The position numbers and the translations under genes were made by a program. Shown here piece by piece: positions 7,956-13,894 of a DNA stretch of 13,894 nt. Every line of letters begins with the position of its first letter. Position 1 is the stretch's first letter. Origin of the DNA: an uncultured Acidobacteriota bacterium (GTDB lineage Bacteria; Acidobacteriota; Vicinamibacteria; Vicinamibacterales; SCN-69-37); the NCBI GenBank assembly GCA_937880585.1, contig CALFMR010000155.1, positions 1-13,894 of the forward strand, in the 5' to 3' direction. The notes beneath the pieces were generated by a model. The model ran no database searches. It was not told the DNA's origin and worked only from the letters and a program-made list of their open reading frames with translations.

Positions 7956-10353
7956 TGCGCCTTGGATCGACGCACCCGGATGGCCGGGCATTCCCGGACG
8001 GTGGACGTCGAGCGCGAAGAGCGGCGTCGGCACGTCGGCCGGCCGCGACAGCCGCGTGTGGTTCACCGTGAGCCACGGCATCCTCGACGAGGTGTACTAC
8101 CCGGCTGTCGATCGCGCCTGCATCCGCGACATGGGCTTCATCGTGACCGATGGCCGGACGTTCTTCTCGGAGGAGAAGCGGCACACGCGGTCGTCGACGA
8201 CGGAGGTCGCGCCGGGCGTTCCGGCGTACCGGATCCACAACACCGAGATCGGCGGCCGCTATCGCATCGAGAAGGAAGTGCTCGCCGATCCCTGGCGTGA
8301 CGTCGTGTTGCAGCGCGTGCGCTTCGTCCCGCTCGAGGACGCGCCGACCGACTGGCACCTCTACGTGCTGCTCGCACCGCACCTCGGCAATCGCGCGAGC
8401 GGCAACACGGCCTGGGTGGGCGACGCGAGGAGCGCGCCCATGCTGCTCGCAAGCCGCGGCGGCGCGGCGCTCGCGCTCGCCTGCTCGGTGCCGTGGCTCG
8501 CGCGGTCGGTCGGCTTCGTCGGGTCATCGGATGGCTGGCAGCAACTGCACGCCGACGGACGGTTGGCGCGGACGTACACGCGCGCCGAGAACGGCAACGT
8601 CGCGCTCACGGGCGAGATCGATCTCAGCGCGTCGGACGACGGCTTCGTGCTGGCCCTCGGCTTCGGGCCGACGGCGAGAGAAGCGGCGCAGCACGCCGTC
8701 ATCAGCCTGATGGAAGATTTCGACGCGACCAAAGCCGAGTACGTCCGCGGATGGACGTCCTGGCACGCGTCGATCAGCCGTCGCGATGCGGCGACCACGC
8801 CGCGGCGCGCGCTCGATCGCGTCAGCGCCGCCGTCCTGCGCACGCACGAGTCGAAGCGCCTCGAAGGCGGCGTGATCGCCAGCTTGTCCATCCCCTGGGG
8901 CTTCTCCAAAGGAGACGACGACCTGGGCGGGTATCACCTGATCTGGCCCCGGGATCTCGTCGAGACGGCCGGCGGTTTCCTGGCGGCAGGCGCGCACCGC
9001 GACGCGCGGCGCGTGCTGCGTTATCTGCGGGCGACGCAGGAGCCCGACGGCCACTGGACGCAGAACATGTGGATCGACGGCACGCCCTACTGGCACGGCC
9101 TCCAGATGGACGAGACCGCCCTCCCGATTCTGCTCGTCGATCTCGCCGCGCGCGAGGGCGCGATCGAGACCGCCGAGCGCGACGCGTGCTGGCCGATGGT
9201 CCGGCGCGCTGCGGCATTTCTCGCGCGGAACGGCCCGGTCAGTCCGCAGGATCGCTGGGAAGAAGATCCCGGCTACGCGCCGTTCACCATCGCCGCTGAA
9301 ATCGCCGCGCTCGTCATCGCCGCCGATCTCGCCGACGCGGCCGGCGAGGCGACGGCCGCCACTTATCTGAGGGAAACAGCCGACGCGTGGAACGCGAGCA
9401 TCGATCGCTGGCTGTACGTCGCCGACACGGCTCTCGCGCGCGAGCATGGCGTCGACGGCTACTACGTGCGCGTCTCCGAGCCGGATCGCGCCGACGCGCC
9501 GTCGCCAGCCGGCGGCTTCGTCGCGGTCAAGAACCGGCCGCCCGGTCAGTCGACCGTGCGCGGCGCGTCGATCGTCAGCCTCGACGCCCTTGCCTTCGTG
9601 CGCCTCGGCCTGCGCGCGGCCGACGACCCGCGGATGGTCGACACCATGAAAGTCATCGACGCGACGCTCCGCGTCGACACGCCCTGCGGCCCGGCGTGGC
9701 ATCGCTACGAAGGCGACGGGTACGGCGAGCACGCCGATGGGCAGCCGTTCGACGGCGTCGGGATCGGACGCGCGTGGCCTCTGCTGACCGGCGAGCGCGC
9801 GCACTACGAACTGGCGCTCGGCCACACGTCGGACGCCGAGCGGCTGCTGCAGACGCTCGACGCCTTCGGCGGCGAGAGCGGGCTCTTGTCCGAGCAGGTC
9901 TGGGACACCACCGACATACCCGATCGGGAGCTGTGGATCGGCCAGGCCTCCGGGTCGGCCCGGCCGCTCGTCTGGGCGCACGCCGAGTACTTGAAGCTGT
10001 GCCGATCGCTCCGCGACGGATGCGTTTTCGATCGGCCGCCACAGACCGTCCAGCGCTATCTCGTCGACAAGACGTCGTCGCACCGCGTCACCTGGCGCTT
10101 CAACAACAAGGTGCGCGCGATGGCACCCGGCACGACCCTCCGCGTAGAGACGCTCGCCGCGAGCCGCGTGCACTGGAGCCTGGACGGATGGCGAACCGTC
10201 GCCGACGCGCCGACACACGACACGACGCTCGGTGTCCACGTCGTCGATCTGCCGACGAGCGGGATGACGCCGGGCGGCCGCGTGGATCTGACGTTCTACT
10301 GGCCGGAGGCGAGACGATGGGAAGGCGTCGATTTCGCCGTCGGCGTCGAGTGA
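7948..10353 (+). CDS. Glycoside hydrolase family 15 glucoamylase / glucodextranase-like enzyme, cytosolic
   Basis: GH15 enzymes invert the anomeric centre and release beta-D-glucose from non-reducing ends of alpha-glucans; bacterial members include glucoamylases, glucodextranases and trehalases. The 801-residue protein has an N-terminal beta-sandwich (about 1-270, with VWFTVSHGILDEVYYP), an (alpha/alpha)6 catalytic barrel (about 285-690) and a C-terminal beta-rich domain (about 700-801). Catalytic landmarks are present: YHLIWPRDLVET (329-340), the general acid Glu438 in RWEEDPGYAPFT, IGRAWPLLTGERAHYEL and the general base Glu649 in LLSEQVWD. No signal peptide is visible, so a cytosolic role on glycogen, maltodextrin or trehalose is inferred. 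The ATG sits inside the end of gdh, with GAGG at 7938-7941 six bases upstream, so the two are probably cotranslated and the glucose released would be the substrate of GDH. Exact linkage specificity cannot be read from the sequence. Confidence 0.93.
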   Translation: MADAPWIDAPGWPGIPGRWTSSAKSGVGTSAGRDSRVWFTVSHGILDEVYYPAVDRACIRDMGFIVTDGRTFFSEEKRHTRSSTTEVAPGVPAYRIHNTEIGGRYRIEKEVLADPWRDVVLQRVRFVPLEDAPTDWHLYVLLAPHLGNRASGNTAWVGDARSAPMLLASRGGAALALACSVPWLARSVGFVGSSDGWQQLHADGRLARTYTRAENGNVALTGEIDLSASDDGFVLALGFGPTAREAAQHAVISLMEDFDATKAEYVRGWTSWHASISRRDAATTPRRALDRVSAAVLRTHESKRLEGGVIASLSIPWGFSKGDDDLGGYHLIWPRDLVETAGGFLAAGAHRDARRVLRYLRATQEPDGHWTQNMWIDGTPYWHGLQMDETALPILLVDLAAREGAIETAERDACWPMVRRAAAFLARNGPVSPQDRWEEDPGYAPFTIAAEIAALVIAADLADAAGEATAATYLRETADAWNASIDRWLYVADTALAREHGVDGYYVRVSEPDRADAPSPAGGFVAVKNRPPGQSTVRGASIVSLDALAFVRLGLRAADDPRMVDTMKVIDATLRVDTPCGPAWHRYEGDGYGEHADGQPFDGVGIGRAWPLLTGERAHYELALGHTSDAERLLQTLDAFGGESGLLSEQVWDTTDIPDRELWIGQASGSARPLVWAHAEYLKLCRSLRDGCVFDRPPQTVQRYLVDKTSSHRVTWRFNNKVRAMAPGTTLRVETLAASRVHWSLDGWRTVADAPTHDTTLGVHVVDLPTSGMTPGGRVDLTFYWPEARRWEGVDFAVGVE

Positions 10354-10364
10354 GACCGACGGCG
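10335..10364 (+). terminator. Strong hairpin across the GH15 stop codon; possible terminator or attenuator
   Basis: A perfect 9-bp inverted repeat, CGCCGTCGG (10335-10343) and CCGACGGCG (10356-10364), encloses a 12-base loop that holds the TGA stop of the GH15 gene. The stem is entirely Watson-Crick and mostly G-C, so it should form in RNA once ribosomes release. No T run follows, so a classical intrinsic terminator is not supported. It may still pause RNA polymerase, protect the 3' end of the gdh-GH15 message or separate it from pgi. The left arm lies in coding sequence, so protein constraint or chance is possible. Confidence 0.35.
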
Positions 10365-10378
10365 CGCGGCGCTTCGGA

Positions 10379-10384
10379 TACGAT
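10379..10384 (+). promoter_or_regulatory. Possible -10 element (TACGAT) for pgi
   Basis: TACGAT matches four of six bases of the sigma-70 -10 consensus, in a 106-base gap where a pgi promoter would be expected. No recognisable -35 box lies 16-18 bases upstream. The context TACGATCGAC resembles TATGATCGGA before the peroxiredoxin gene. Transcription would begin near 10390-10392, at the edge of the dyad and at the ATG of the 23-codon frame. This is weak on its own. Confidence 0.25.
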
Positions 10385-10389
10385 CGACG

Positions 10390-10407
10390 GCATGTCCGAA
10401 GACATGC
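10390..10407. repeat. Perfect 7-4-7 dyad (GCATGTCCGAAGACATGC) in the pgi leader
   Basis: Arms GCATGTC (10390-10396) and GACATGC (10401-10407) are exact inverted repeats around the four-base loop CGAA. The dyad starts six bases after the possible TACGAT -10 box and ends 52 bases before the pgi GTG. As DNA it could be an operator for a dimeric regulator overlapping the transcription start. As RNA it would be a short, stable 5' hairpin. Both readings are inference; the symmetry itself is certain. Confidence 0.4.
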
Positions 10408-10463
10408 GGCTCGCCTCTGTCGATCCTCTCCATTCCGCCATGCGCGGCGGAGACGCGTCGTGA
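10392..10463 (+). CDS. Possible 23-codon leader peptide overlapping the pgi start
   Basis: An ATG in the left arm of the dyad opens a 23-residue frame beginning MSEDMRLASVDPLHS. It ends in a TGA that overlaps the pgi GTG by four bases (GTGA at 10460-10463), the coupling arrangement seen between genes elsewhere in this window. No clear ribosome site precedes it, but if transcription starts just after TACGAT the message could be leaderless. Its third positions are less G/C-biased (about 17 of 23) than the surrounding genes, which argues against a conserved protein. I recognise no homolog. It may be a leader whose translation feeds ribosomes to pgi, or simply chance. Confidence 0.25.
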   Translation: MSEDMRLASVDPLHSAMRGGDAS

Positions 10464-12118
10464 GCGCTGACGCCGCCGCAGCGCGGCCGACGCTGACCAC
10501 GCATCCAGCCTGGCACGCCCTCTCGGCGCACGCCGACGACATGCGCGGCCGGTCGCTTCGCGCGTTGTTCGCGGCCGACCCGTCGCGGGGCACGCGCTTC
10601 ACGGCCGAGGCCGCGGGACTCTATCTCGACTACTCGAAGAACCGCATCACGGACGAGACCATCCGCCTGCTCGCCGCGCTCGCCCGTGCGTGCCGTCTCG
10701 ACGAACGCATCGCCGCGATGTTCCGCGGCGAGCCGATCAACACGACCGAGGGCCGCGCCGTGCTCCACGTGGCGCTTCGCGCGCCGCGGGACGCGTCGAT
10801 CGTCGTCGATGGCGAGGACGTCGTGCCCGGCGTCCACGACGTGCTCGATCGCATGGCGGCATTCGCCGCCCAGGTCCGCGATGGCCGCTGGCGCGGACAC
10901 ACCGGCCGGCCGATCCGCGCCGTCGTCAACGTCGGCATCGGCGGATCGGATCTCGGGCCCGTCATGGCGTACGAGGCGCTGCGGCACTACAGCGCGCGCG
11001 ACCTGACGTTCCGCTTCGTGTCGAACGTGGACGGCACCGACTTCGCGGAAGCCACACGCGACCTCGATCCGGCCGAGACGCTGTTCATCATCGCGTCCAA
11101 GACGTTCACGACGCTCGAGACGATGGCCAACGCGCGGACGGCGCGCCAGTGGACGCTCGCCGCGCTCGGCGACGCGCGCGCGGTCGCGCGTCACTTCGTC
11201 GCGGTCTCGACCAATGCCAAGGCGGTTGCGGCCTTCGGCATCGACACGAGCCAGATGTTCGGCTTCTGGGACTGGGTCGGCGGCCGGTACTCGATGGACT
11301 CGGCGATCGGCCTGTCGACGATGATCGCCGTCGGCGCCGAGCGCTTTCACGAGATGCTCGCCGGCTTCCACGCGATGGACGAGCACTTCCGCACGGCGCC
11401 GGTCGAGCGCAATCTACCGGCGCTCATGGGGCTCATCGCGATCTGGCACGCGAACTTCTTCGGCGCGGCGACGGCGGCCGTGCTGCCGTACGATCAGTAC
11501 TTGAAGCGTCTGCCCGCGTACCTGCAGCAGCTCACGATGGAGAGCAACGGCAAGCACGTCACGTTGGAGGGCGCGCGCGTCGACTACGAGACCGGCCCGA
11601 TCTACTGGGGCGAGCCAGGCACGAACGGCCAGCACTCGTTCTATCAGCTCATCCACCAGGGCACGCGGATCGTGCCGTGCGACTTCATCGGCTTCGGCCG
11701 GTCGCTCAATCCGATCGGCGAACACCACGATCTGCTGATGGCCAACGTCTTCGCGCAGACGCAGGCGCTCGCCTTCGGCAAGACCGAGGACGAGGTTCGC
11801 GCCGAAGGGACGCCGGAGCGCCTCGTGCCGCACCGCGCGTTCGAAGGCAACCGGCCGACGAACACGATCCTCGCCGAGCGGCTCACCCCGCACACGCTCG
11901 GGGCGCTCGTCGCGCTCTACGAACACAGCGTCTTCACGCAGGGCGCGATCTGGGGCATCGACTCGTTCGACCAGTGGGGCGTCGAGCTCGGCAAGGTGCT
12001 GGCCTCGCGCATCGTGCCGGAGCTGATGAGCGCCGACGACCCGCCGCCGGCGCACGACAGCTCGACGAACGCGCTGATTGGCCGCTACCGGCGGATGAAA
12101 GCCGGCACGGAACGCTGA
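10460..12118 (+). CDS. pgi: Glucose-6-phosphate isomerase
   Basis: This enzyme interconverts glucose 6-phosphate and fructose 6-phosphate in glycolysis and gluconeogenesis, in the cytosol. The 552-residue length matches the long Escherichia coli/eukaryote-type family (about 550). Sugar-phosphate binding motifs are NVGIGGSDLGP (157-167) and SKTFTTLET (213-221). The family signatures DWVGGRYSMDSAIG (271-284) and GIDSFDQWGVELGK (499-512) are both present. The active-site residues I expect are Glu361 in MESNGK, His392 in GTNGQHSFYQ and Lys512. The start is GTG, with GGAG at 10449-10452 seven bases upstream; the N-terminus (PAWHALSAHADDM, then LDYSKNRITDET) aligns well with E. coli. It follows the GH15 gene after 106 bases containing a hairpin, a dyad and a small frame. 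It could receive G6P from the same internal glucan pool, by another enzyme. Confidence 0.98.
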   Translation: MSADAAAARPTLTTHPAWHALSAHADDMRGRSLRALFAADPSRGTRFTAEAAGLYLDYSKNRITDETIRLLAALARACRLDERIAAMFRGEPINTTEGRAVLHVALRAPRDASIVVDGEDVVPGVHDVLDRMAAFAAQVRDGRWRGHTGRPIRAVVNVGIGGSDLGPVMAYEALRHYSARDLTFRFVSNVDGTDFAEATRDLDPAETLFIIASKTFTTLETMANARTARQWTLAALGDARAVARHFVAVSTNAKAVAAFGIDTSQMFGFWDWVGGRYSMDSAIGLSTMIAVGAERFHEMLAGFHAMDEHFRTAPVERNLPALMGLIAIWHANFFGAATAAVLPYDQYLKRLPAYLQQLTMESNGKHVTLEGARVDYETGPIYWGEPGTNGQHSFYQLIHQGTRIVPCDFIGFGRSLNPIGEHHDLLMANVFAQTQALAFGKTEDEVRAEGTPERLVPHRAFEGNRPTNTILAERLTPHTLGALVALYEHSVFTQGAIWGIDSFDQWGVELGKVLASRIVPELMSADDPPPAHDSSTNALIGRYRRMKAGTER

Positions 12119-12137
12119 CGGCACGACGCGCGCGGCA

Positions 12138-12159
12138 CGGCGAGGATGATTCCCCGCCG
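12138..12159 (+). terminator. Hairpin downstream of pgi; weak terminator candidate
   Basis: CGGCGAGGA (12138-12146) and TCCCCGCCG (12151-12159) pair over nine positions with one A-C mismatch and a four-base TGAT loop, 20 bases after the pgi stop. No T run follows, so classical intrinsic termination is unlikely. The right arm overlaps the only -35-like sequence (TTCCCC, 12150-12155) for the downstream gene, so one of the two assignments may be spurious. Confidence 0.25.
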
Positions 12160-12173
12160 GACCCGAGACCGCA

Positions 12174-12179
12174 TATGAT
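12174..12179 (+). promoter_or_regulatory. Likely -10 element (TATGAT) for the peroxiredoxin gene
   Basis: TATGAT matches five of six consensus bases and lies 31 bases before the ATG at 12211, leaving a leader of about 25 bases that contains AAGGAG. A poor -35 candidate, TTCCCC at 12150-12155, sits 18 bases upstream (three of six matches). The extended context TATGATCGGA resembles TACGATCGAC before pgi. A promoter here is expected because the preceding 92-base gap breaks the run of closely packed genes. Confidence 0.4.
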
Positions 12180-12210
12180 CGGACTTTCCCCTTTCCAAGG
12201 AGACAGGGCC

Positions 12211-12810
12211 ATGAAACGGGTTCTCTCGGGCATCCTCTTGTCGGCGGTCATGACGGTCCCGGCGCTCGCCGCGCTGAAGACCGGCGAACAGGCTCCGGAC
12301 TTCACGGCGCAGGCATCCCTCGCCGGCAAGGCGTTCACGTTCTCGCTCGCCGACGCGTTGAAGAAAGGACCGGTCGTCGTCTATTTCTATCCGTCGGCGT
12401 TCACGGGCGGGTGCAACATCGAGGCGCACACGTTCGCGGAGAACAAGGAGAAGTTCGACGCCGCCGGCGCGTCGATCATCGGCGTGTCGCAGGACAGCAT
12501 CGAGCGGCTCAATGCGTTCTCGGCCGATCCGCAGTACTGCGCCGGCAAGATCGCGGTGGCGTCCGACGCGAACGGCGCGATTGCGACGTCGTACAACCTG
12601 ACGAAGTCGGCCGCGCGGGCGGGCATGAAGGACACGCGCGGCGTGGCCATCGATCACGGCTTCACCGAGCGGACGACGTTCGTGCTGACGCCGGACGGCA
12701 AAGTCGCGGCGGTCTTCTCGAGCGCCGACGACAAGATCAGCCCGGCCGACCACGTCGCCAAGTCGCTCGCGGCCGTGCAGCAGCTCGCCGCGTCGAAGAC
12801 CGCGGAGTAG
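12211..12810 (+). CDS. Exported peroxiredoxin (AhpC/TSA, BCP-like thioredoxin fold)
   Basis: Peroxiredoxins reduce hydrogen peroxide and organic hydroperoxides through a reactive cysteine. The 199-residue protein begins with a Sec-type signal peptide: Lys2-Arg3, a hydrophobic stretch and PALA just before Ala21, so cleavage after Ala20 and a periplasmic location are predicted. The mature part has LKTGEQAPDFTAQ, strand VVVYFYP and the active-site PSAFTGGC, with Pro61, Thr65 and peroxidatic Cys68; the usual PGC is GGC here. ASIIGVSQDS and the later RTTFVLTPDGKVAAVF complete the fold. There is no Cys five residues after Cys68 as in many BCP/PrxQ proteins; the only other cysteine in the mature protein is Cys110 (PQYCAGK), which may be the resolving residue. 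ATG 12211 is preceded by AAGGAG (12197-12202), partly inside a small CCTT/AAGG hairpin (12190-12200). The open frame further upstream is a shadow under pgi. Confidence 0.93.
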   Translation: MKRVLSGILLSAVMTVPALAALKTGEQAPDFTAQASLAGKAFTFSLADALKKGPVVVYFYPSAFTGGCNIEAHTFAENKEKFDAAGASIIGVSQDSIERLNAFSADPQYCAGKIAVASDANGAIATSYNLTKSAARAGMKDTRGVAIDHGFTERTTFVLTPDGKVAAVFSSADDKISPADHVAKSLAAVQQLAASKTAE

Positions 12811-12841
12811 CCTCCCCCGCTGCTCCCTCTCATCCGGCCAT

Positions 12842-12873
12842 GCGGCCGCGTCGCGGGAACTGACGCGCGCCGC
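12842..12873. terminator. GC-rich hairpin between the convergent prx and membrane-protein genes
   Basis: In the 71-base gap between two convergent stop codons, GCGGCCGCG (12842-12850) can pair with CGCGCGCCGC (12864-12873) as a nine-pair stem with one bulged base and a 13-base loop. A shorter stem, CGGCC-ATGC-GGCCG, overlaps the left arm. A shared bidirectional terminator would be expected here, but neither flank has a T run, so this is only a candidate. Confidence 0.25.
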
Positions 12874-12881
12874 GTGGCGGG

Positions 12882-13894
12882 TTACGGCTCTTCCTCAGCA
12901 ACAGACGACCGTCCGGCCTCCGGCTCGAGCCGCGCGGCCAGCGGCGCGTAGCGCGGCGCCAGGAAATACAGGCCGTACGCCGGAAAGAACACGACGAACG
13001 GCACGTTGATGCACGCGACCGCGGCCATCAGCACCGCCATGAACACGACGACAGCCACCGCCGCGGCCACCATCGCCGTCGCATTCCACGTCGCGCCGGC
13101 CACGGCCACCCAGAGGAGCCCGGCCACGAAGGCGGCAATGAAGAACGGCACCAGCACGATCAGCAGCAGCGCCACGGCGATCATGATGGCCGGGATCGAC
13201 AGCAGCACTTTCAGCACGACGTAAAGCGCGACGCTCCATTTGTCCGCCGCGAGCATGGCAAGCCACCGTCGCAGGGCGGGCCGCAGCCCGGTCGGTGCGA
13301 CCGCAAGCATGGGCGCGAGGAAGTCCTTGCTGAGCACATAGACCGTCAGCCACAGCGCACCGGACACGACGAGCACGCCGACCGTCGCGAGAATGGTCAC
13401 GATGACGGACGCCGCGTGCGCGTCGGCGTCGGTGAACCATCCGGCCGCCGCGGCAACGCCGACCGGCACACCGACGACGACGGCGATGATCGCGAGTCCG
13501 GCCACCTGAAGCCCCAGTTGCCACACGAAGAACTGGCGCCCCGCCACGCGCGCCGCACGCCAGCCGGCGCGAAGACTACCGGCGTCGCGGCGAAGAATGG
13601 CTTCGATGAGCGCGATTCTGCACACGCTGGTCACATAGGCCCAAAGCACGCCGGCGACGCAGAACACGAGAAACATCCCGGCCGCGAGCGAGACGACGAG
13701 CATCGCGTGCTGGTGCAGCCACGAGGCGTCGAGCCAGGAGAATGACGACAGGTCGCCCGTCGACGAAGACGCCTGGCCCGGTCCCGGATATGACGTGCCG
13801 CAGCCGCCGCCGCTCAGTTCGCCAGCGCCCAGCCCCAGTAGCGCAATCCGCCACCACTCGCGCCATCGAAACGGCCAGAGCTGTTGACGGACGT
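12882..13894 (-). CDS. Multi-pass membrane protein of unknown function (5' end beyond the window)
   Basis: I do not recognise a named function. The minus-strand frame is open from the right edge to TAA at 12882-12884, giving 336 visible residues. The ATG at 13703 is internal: the 63 codons before it read as protein, with LWPFRWREWW, a short hydrophobic stretch (RIALLGLGAG) and the glycine-rich ELSGGGCG, then a Ser/Gly/Pro-rich linker. After it come about seven hydrophobic segments, including MLVVSLAAGMFLVFCVAGVL, WQLGLQVAGLAIIAVVVGV, VIVTILATVGVLVVSGALWL, LLIVLVPFFIAAFVAGLLW and VPFVVFFPAYGLYFLAPRY. The basic loop RIALIEAILRRDAGSLRAGW lies between the first two strongly hydrophobic regions. 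The C-terminal tail is acidic (VAEEEP). The layout recalls uncharacterised membrane proteins of Acidobacteriota and related phyla in which an FRWxEWW motif precedes the first helix, but that is from memory. Probably only the first 20-30 residues are missing. It is convergent with the peroxiredoxin gene, so a functional link is not implied. Confidence 0.75.
   Translation of the reverse strand, partial: VRQQLWPFRWREWWRIALLGLGAGELSGGGCGTSYPGPGQASSSTGDLSSFSWLDASWLHQHAMLVVSLAAGMFLVFCVAGVLWAYVTSVCRIALIEAILRRDAGSLRAGWRAARVAGRQFFVWQLGLQVAGLAIIAVVVGVPVGVAAAAGWFTDADAHAASVIVTILATVGVLVVSGALWLTVYVLSKDFLAPMLAVAPTGLRPALRRWLAMLAADKWSVALYVVLKVLLSIPAIMIAVALLLIVLVPFFIAAFVAGLLWVAVAGATWNATAMVAAAVAVVVFMAVLMAAVACINVPFVVFFPAYGLYFLAPRYAPLAARLEPEAGRSSVAEEEP

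Noticed and set aside
8524..10602. 692-codon open frame on the minus strand opposite GH15 and the pgi start
   Set aside because: It shows no domain-like pattern, crosses two real genes and an intergenic region, and is explained by strong G/C bias in third positions.
10690..12210. Long in-frame extension upstream of the peroxiredoxin gene through the pgi region
   Set aside because: It reads pgi in the wrong frame. The ATG at 12211 has AAGGAG and begins a proper signal peptide.
13701..13703. ATG as the start of the minus-strand membrane protein
   Set aside because: The frame stays open for 63 more codons to the edge with protein-like motifs, so the true start is outside the window.

Overview
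The window comes from a high-GC bacterial chromosome. Third codon positions are nearly all G or C, which also explains the many long antisense shadow frames. Eleven protein genes are supported, nine complete and one cut at each window edge. No RNA gene, CRISPR array, insertion sequence or phage remnant was seen. I suspect an Acidobacteriota lineage of the Vicinamibacteria type, from the mix of an Escherichia-like complex I, an archaeal-type glucose dehydrogenase, a cytosolic GH15 enzyme and very high GC. That is inference from memory of gene content, not a search result.

Region 1 (bases 1-6719) is the distal half of a complex I (NADH:quinone oxidoreductase) operon: the end of nuoH, then nuoI, nuoJ, nuoK, nuoL, nuoM and nuoN. 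From nuoJ to nuoN the genes touch or overlap (TGATG, a one-base gap, ATGA, ATGA), as expected for a translationally coupled transcript. All proton-channel glutamates and lysines I could place are present. The proteins follow the Escherichia coli subunits closely, including the E. coli-style C-terminal tail of NuoI.

Region 2 (6720-10353) is a two-gene carbohydrate unit. It encodes a zinc-dependent glucose 1-dehydrogenase of the medium-chain dehydrogenase family and, overlapping it by 8 bases, an 801-residue GH15 glucoamylase/glucodextranase-like enzyme with no signal peptide. Together they could release glucose from an internal alpha-glucan and oxidise it to gluconolactone. The dehydrogenase looks NAD-preferring, so its NADH could feed the complex I encoded next door.

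Region 3 (10354-12118) is a glucose-6-phosphate isomerase gene with a GTG start. Its short leader holds a perfect 7-bp dyad, a possible -10 box and a 23-codon reading frame overlapping the GTG. Region 4 (12119-12810) is an exported peroxiredoxin with its own likely promoter. Region 5 (12811-13894) is a convergent, minus-strand gene for an unrecognised multi-pass membrane protein that runs off the right edge.

I do not see an obviously undescribed system. The points most worth checking are the pgi leader, the gdh start region, the gdh-GH15 coupling and the phylogenetic type of complex I.
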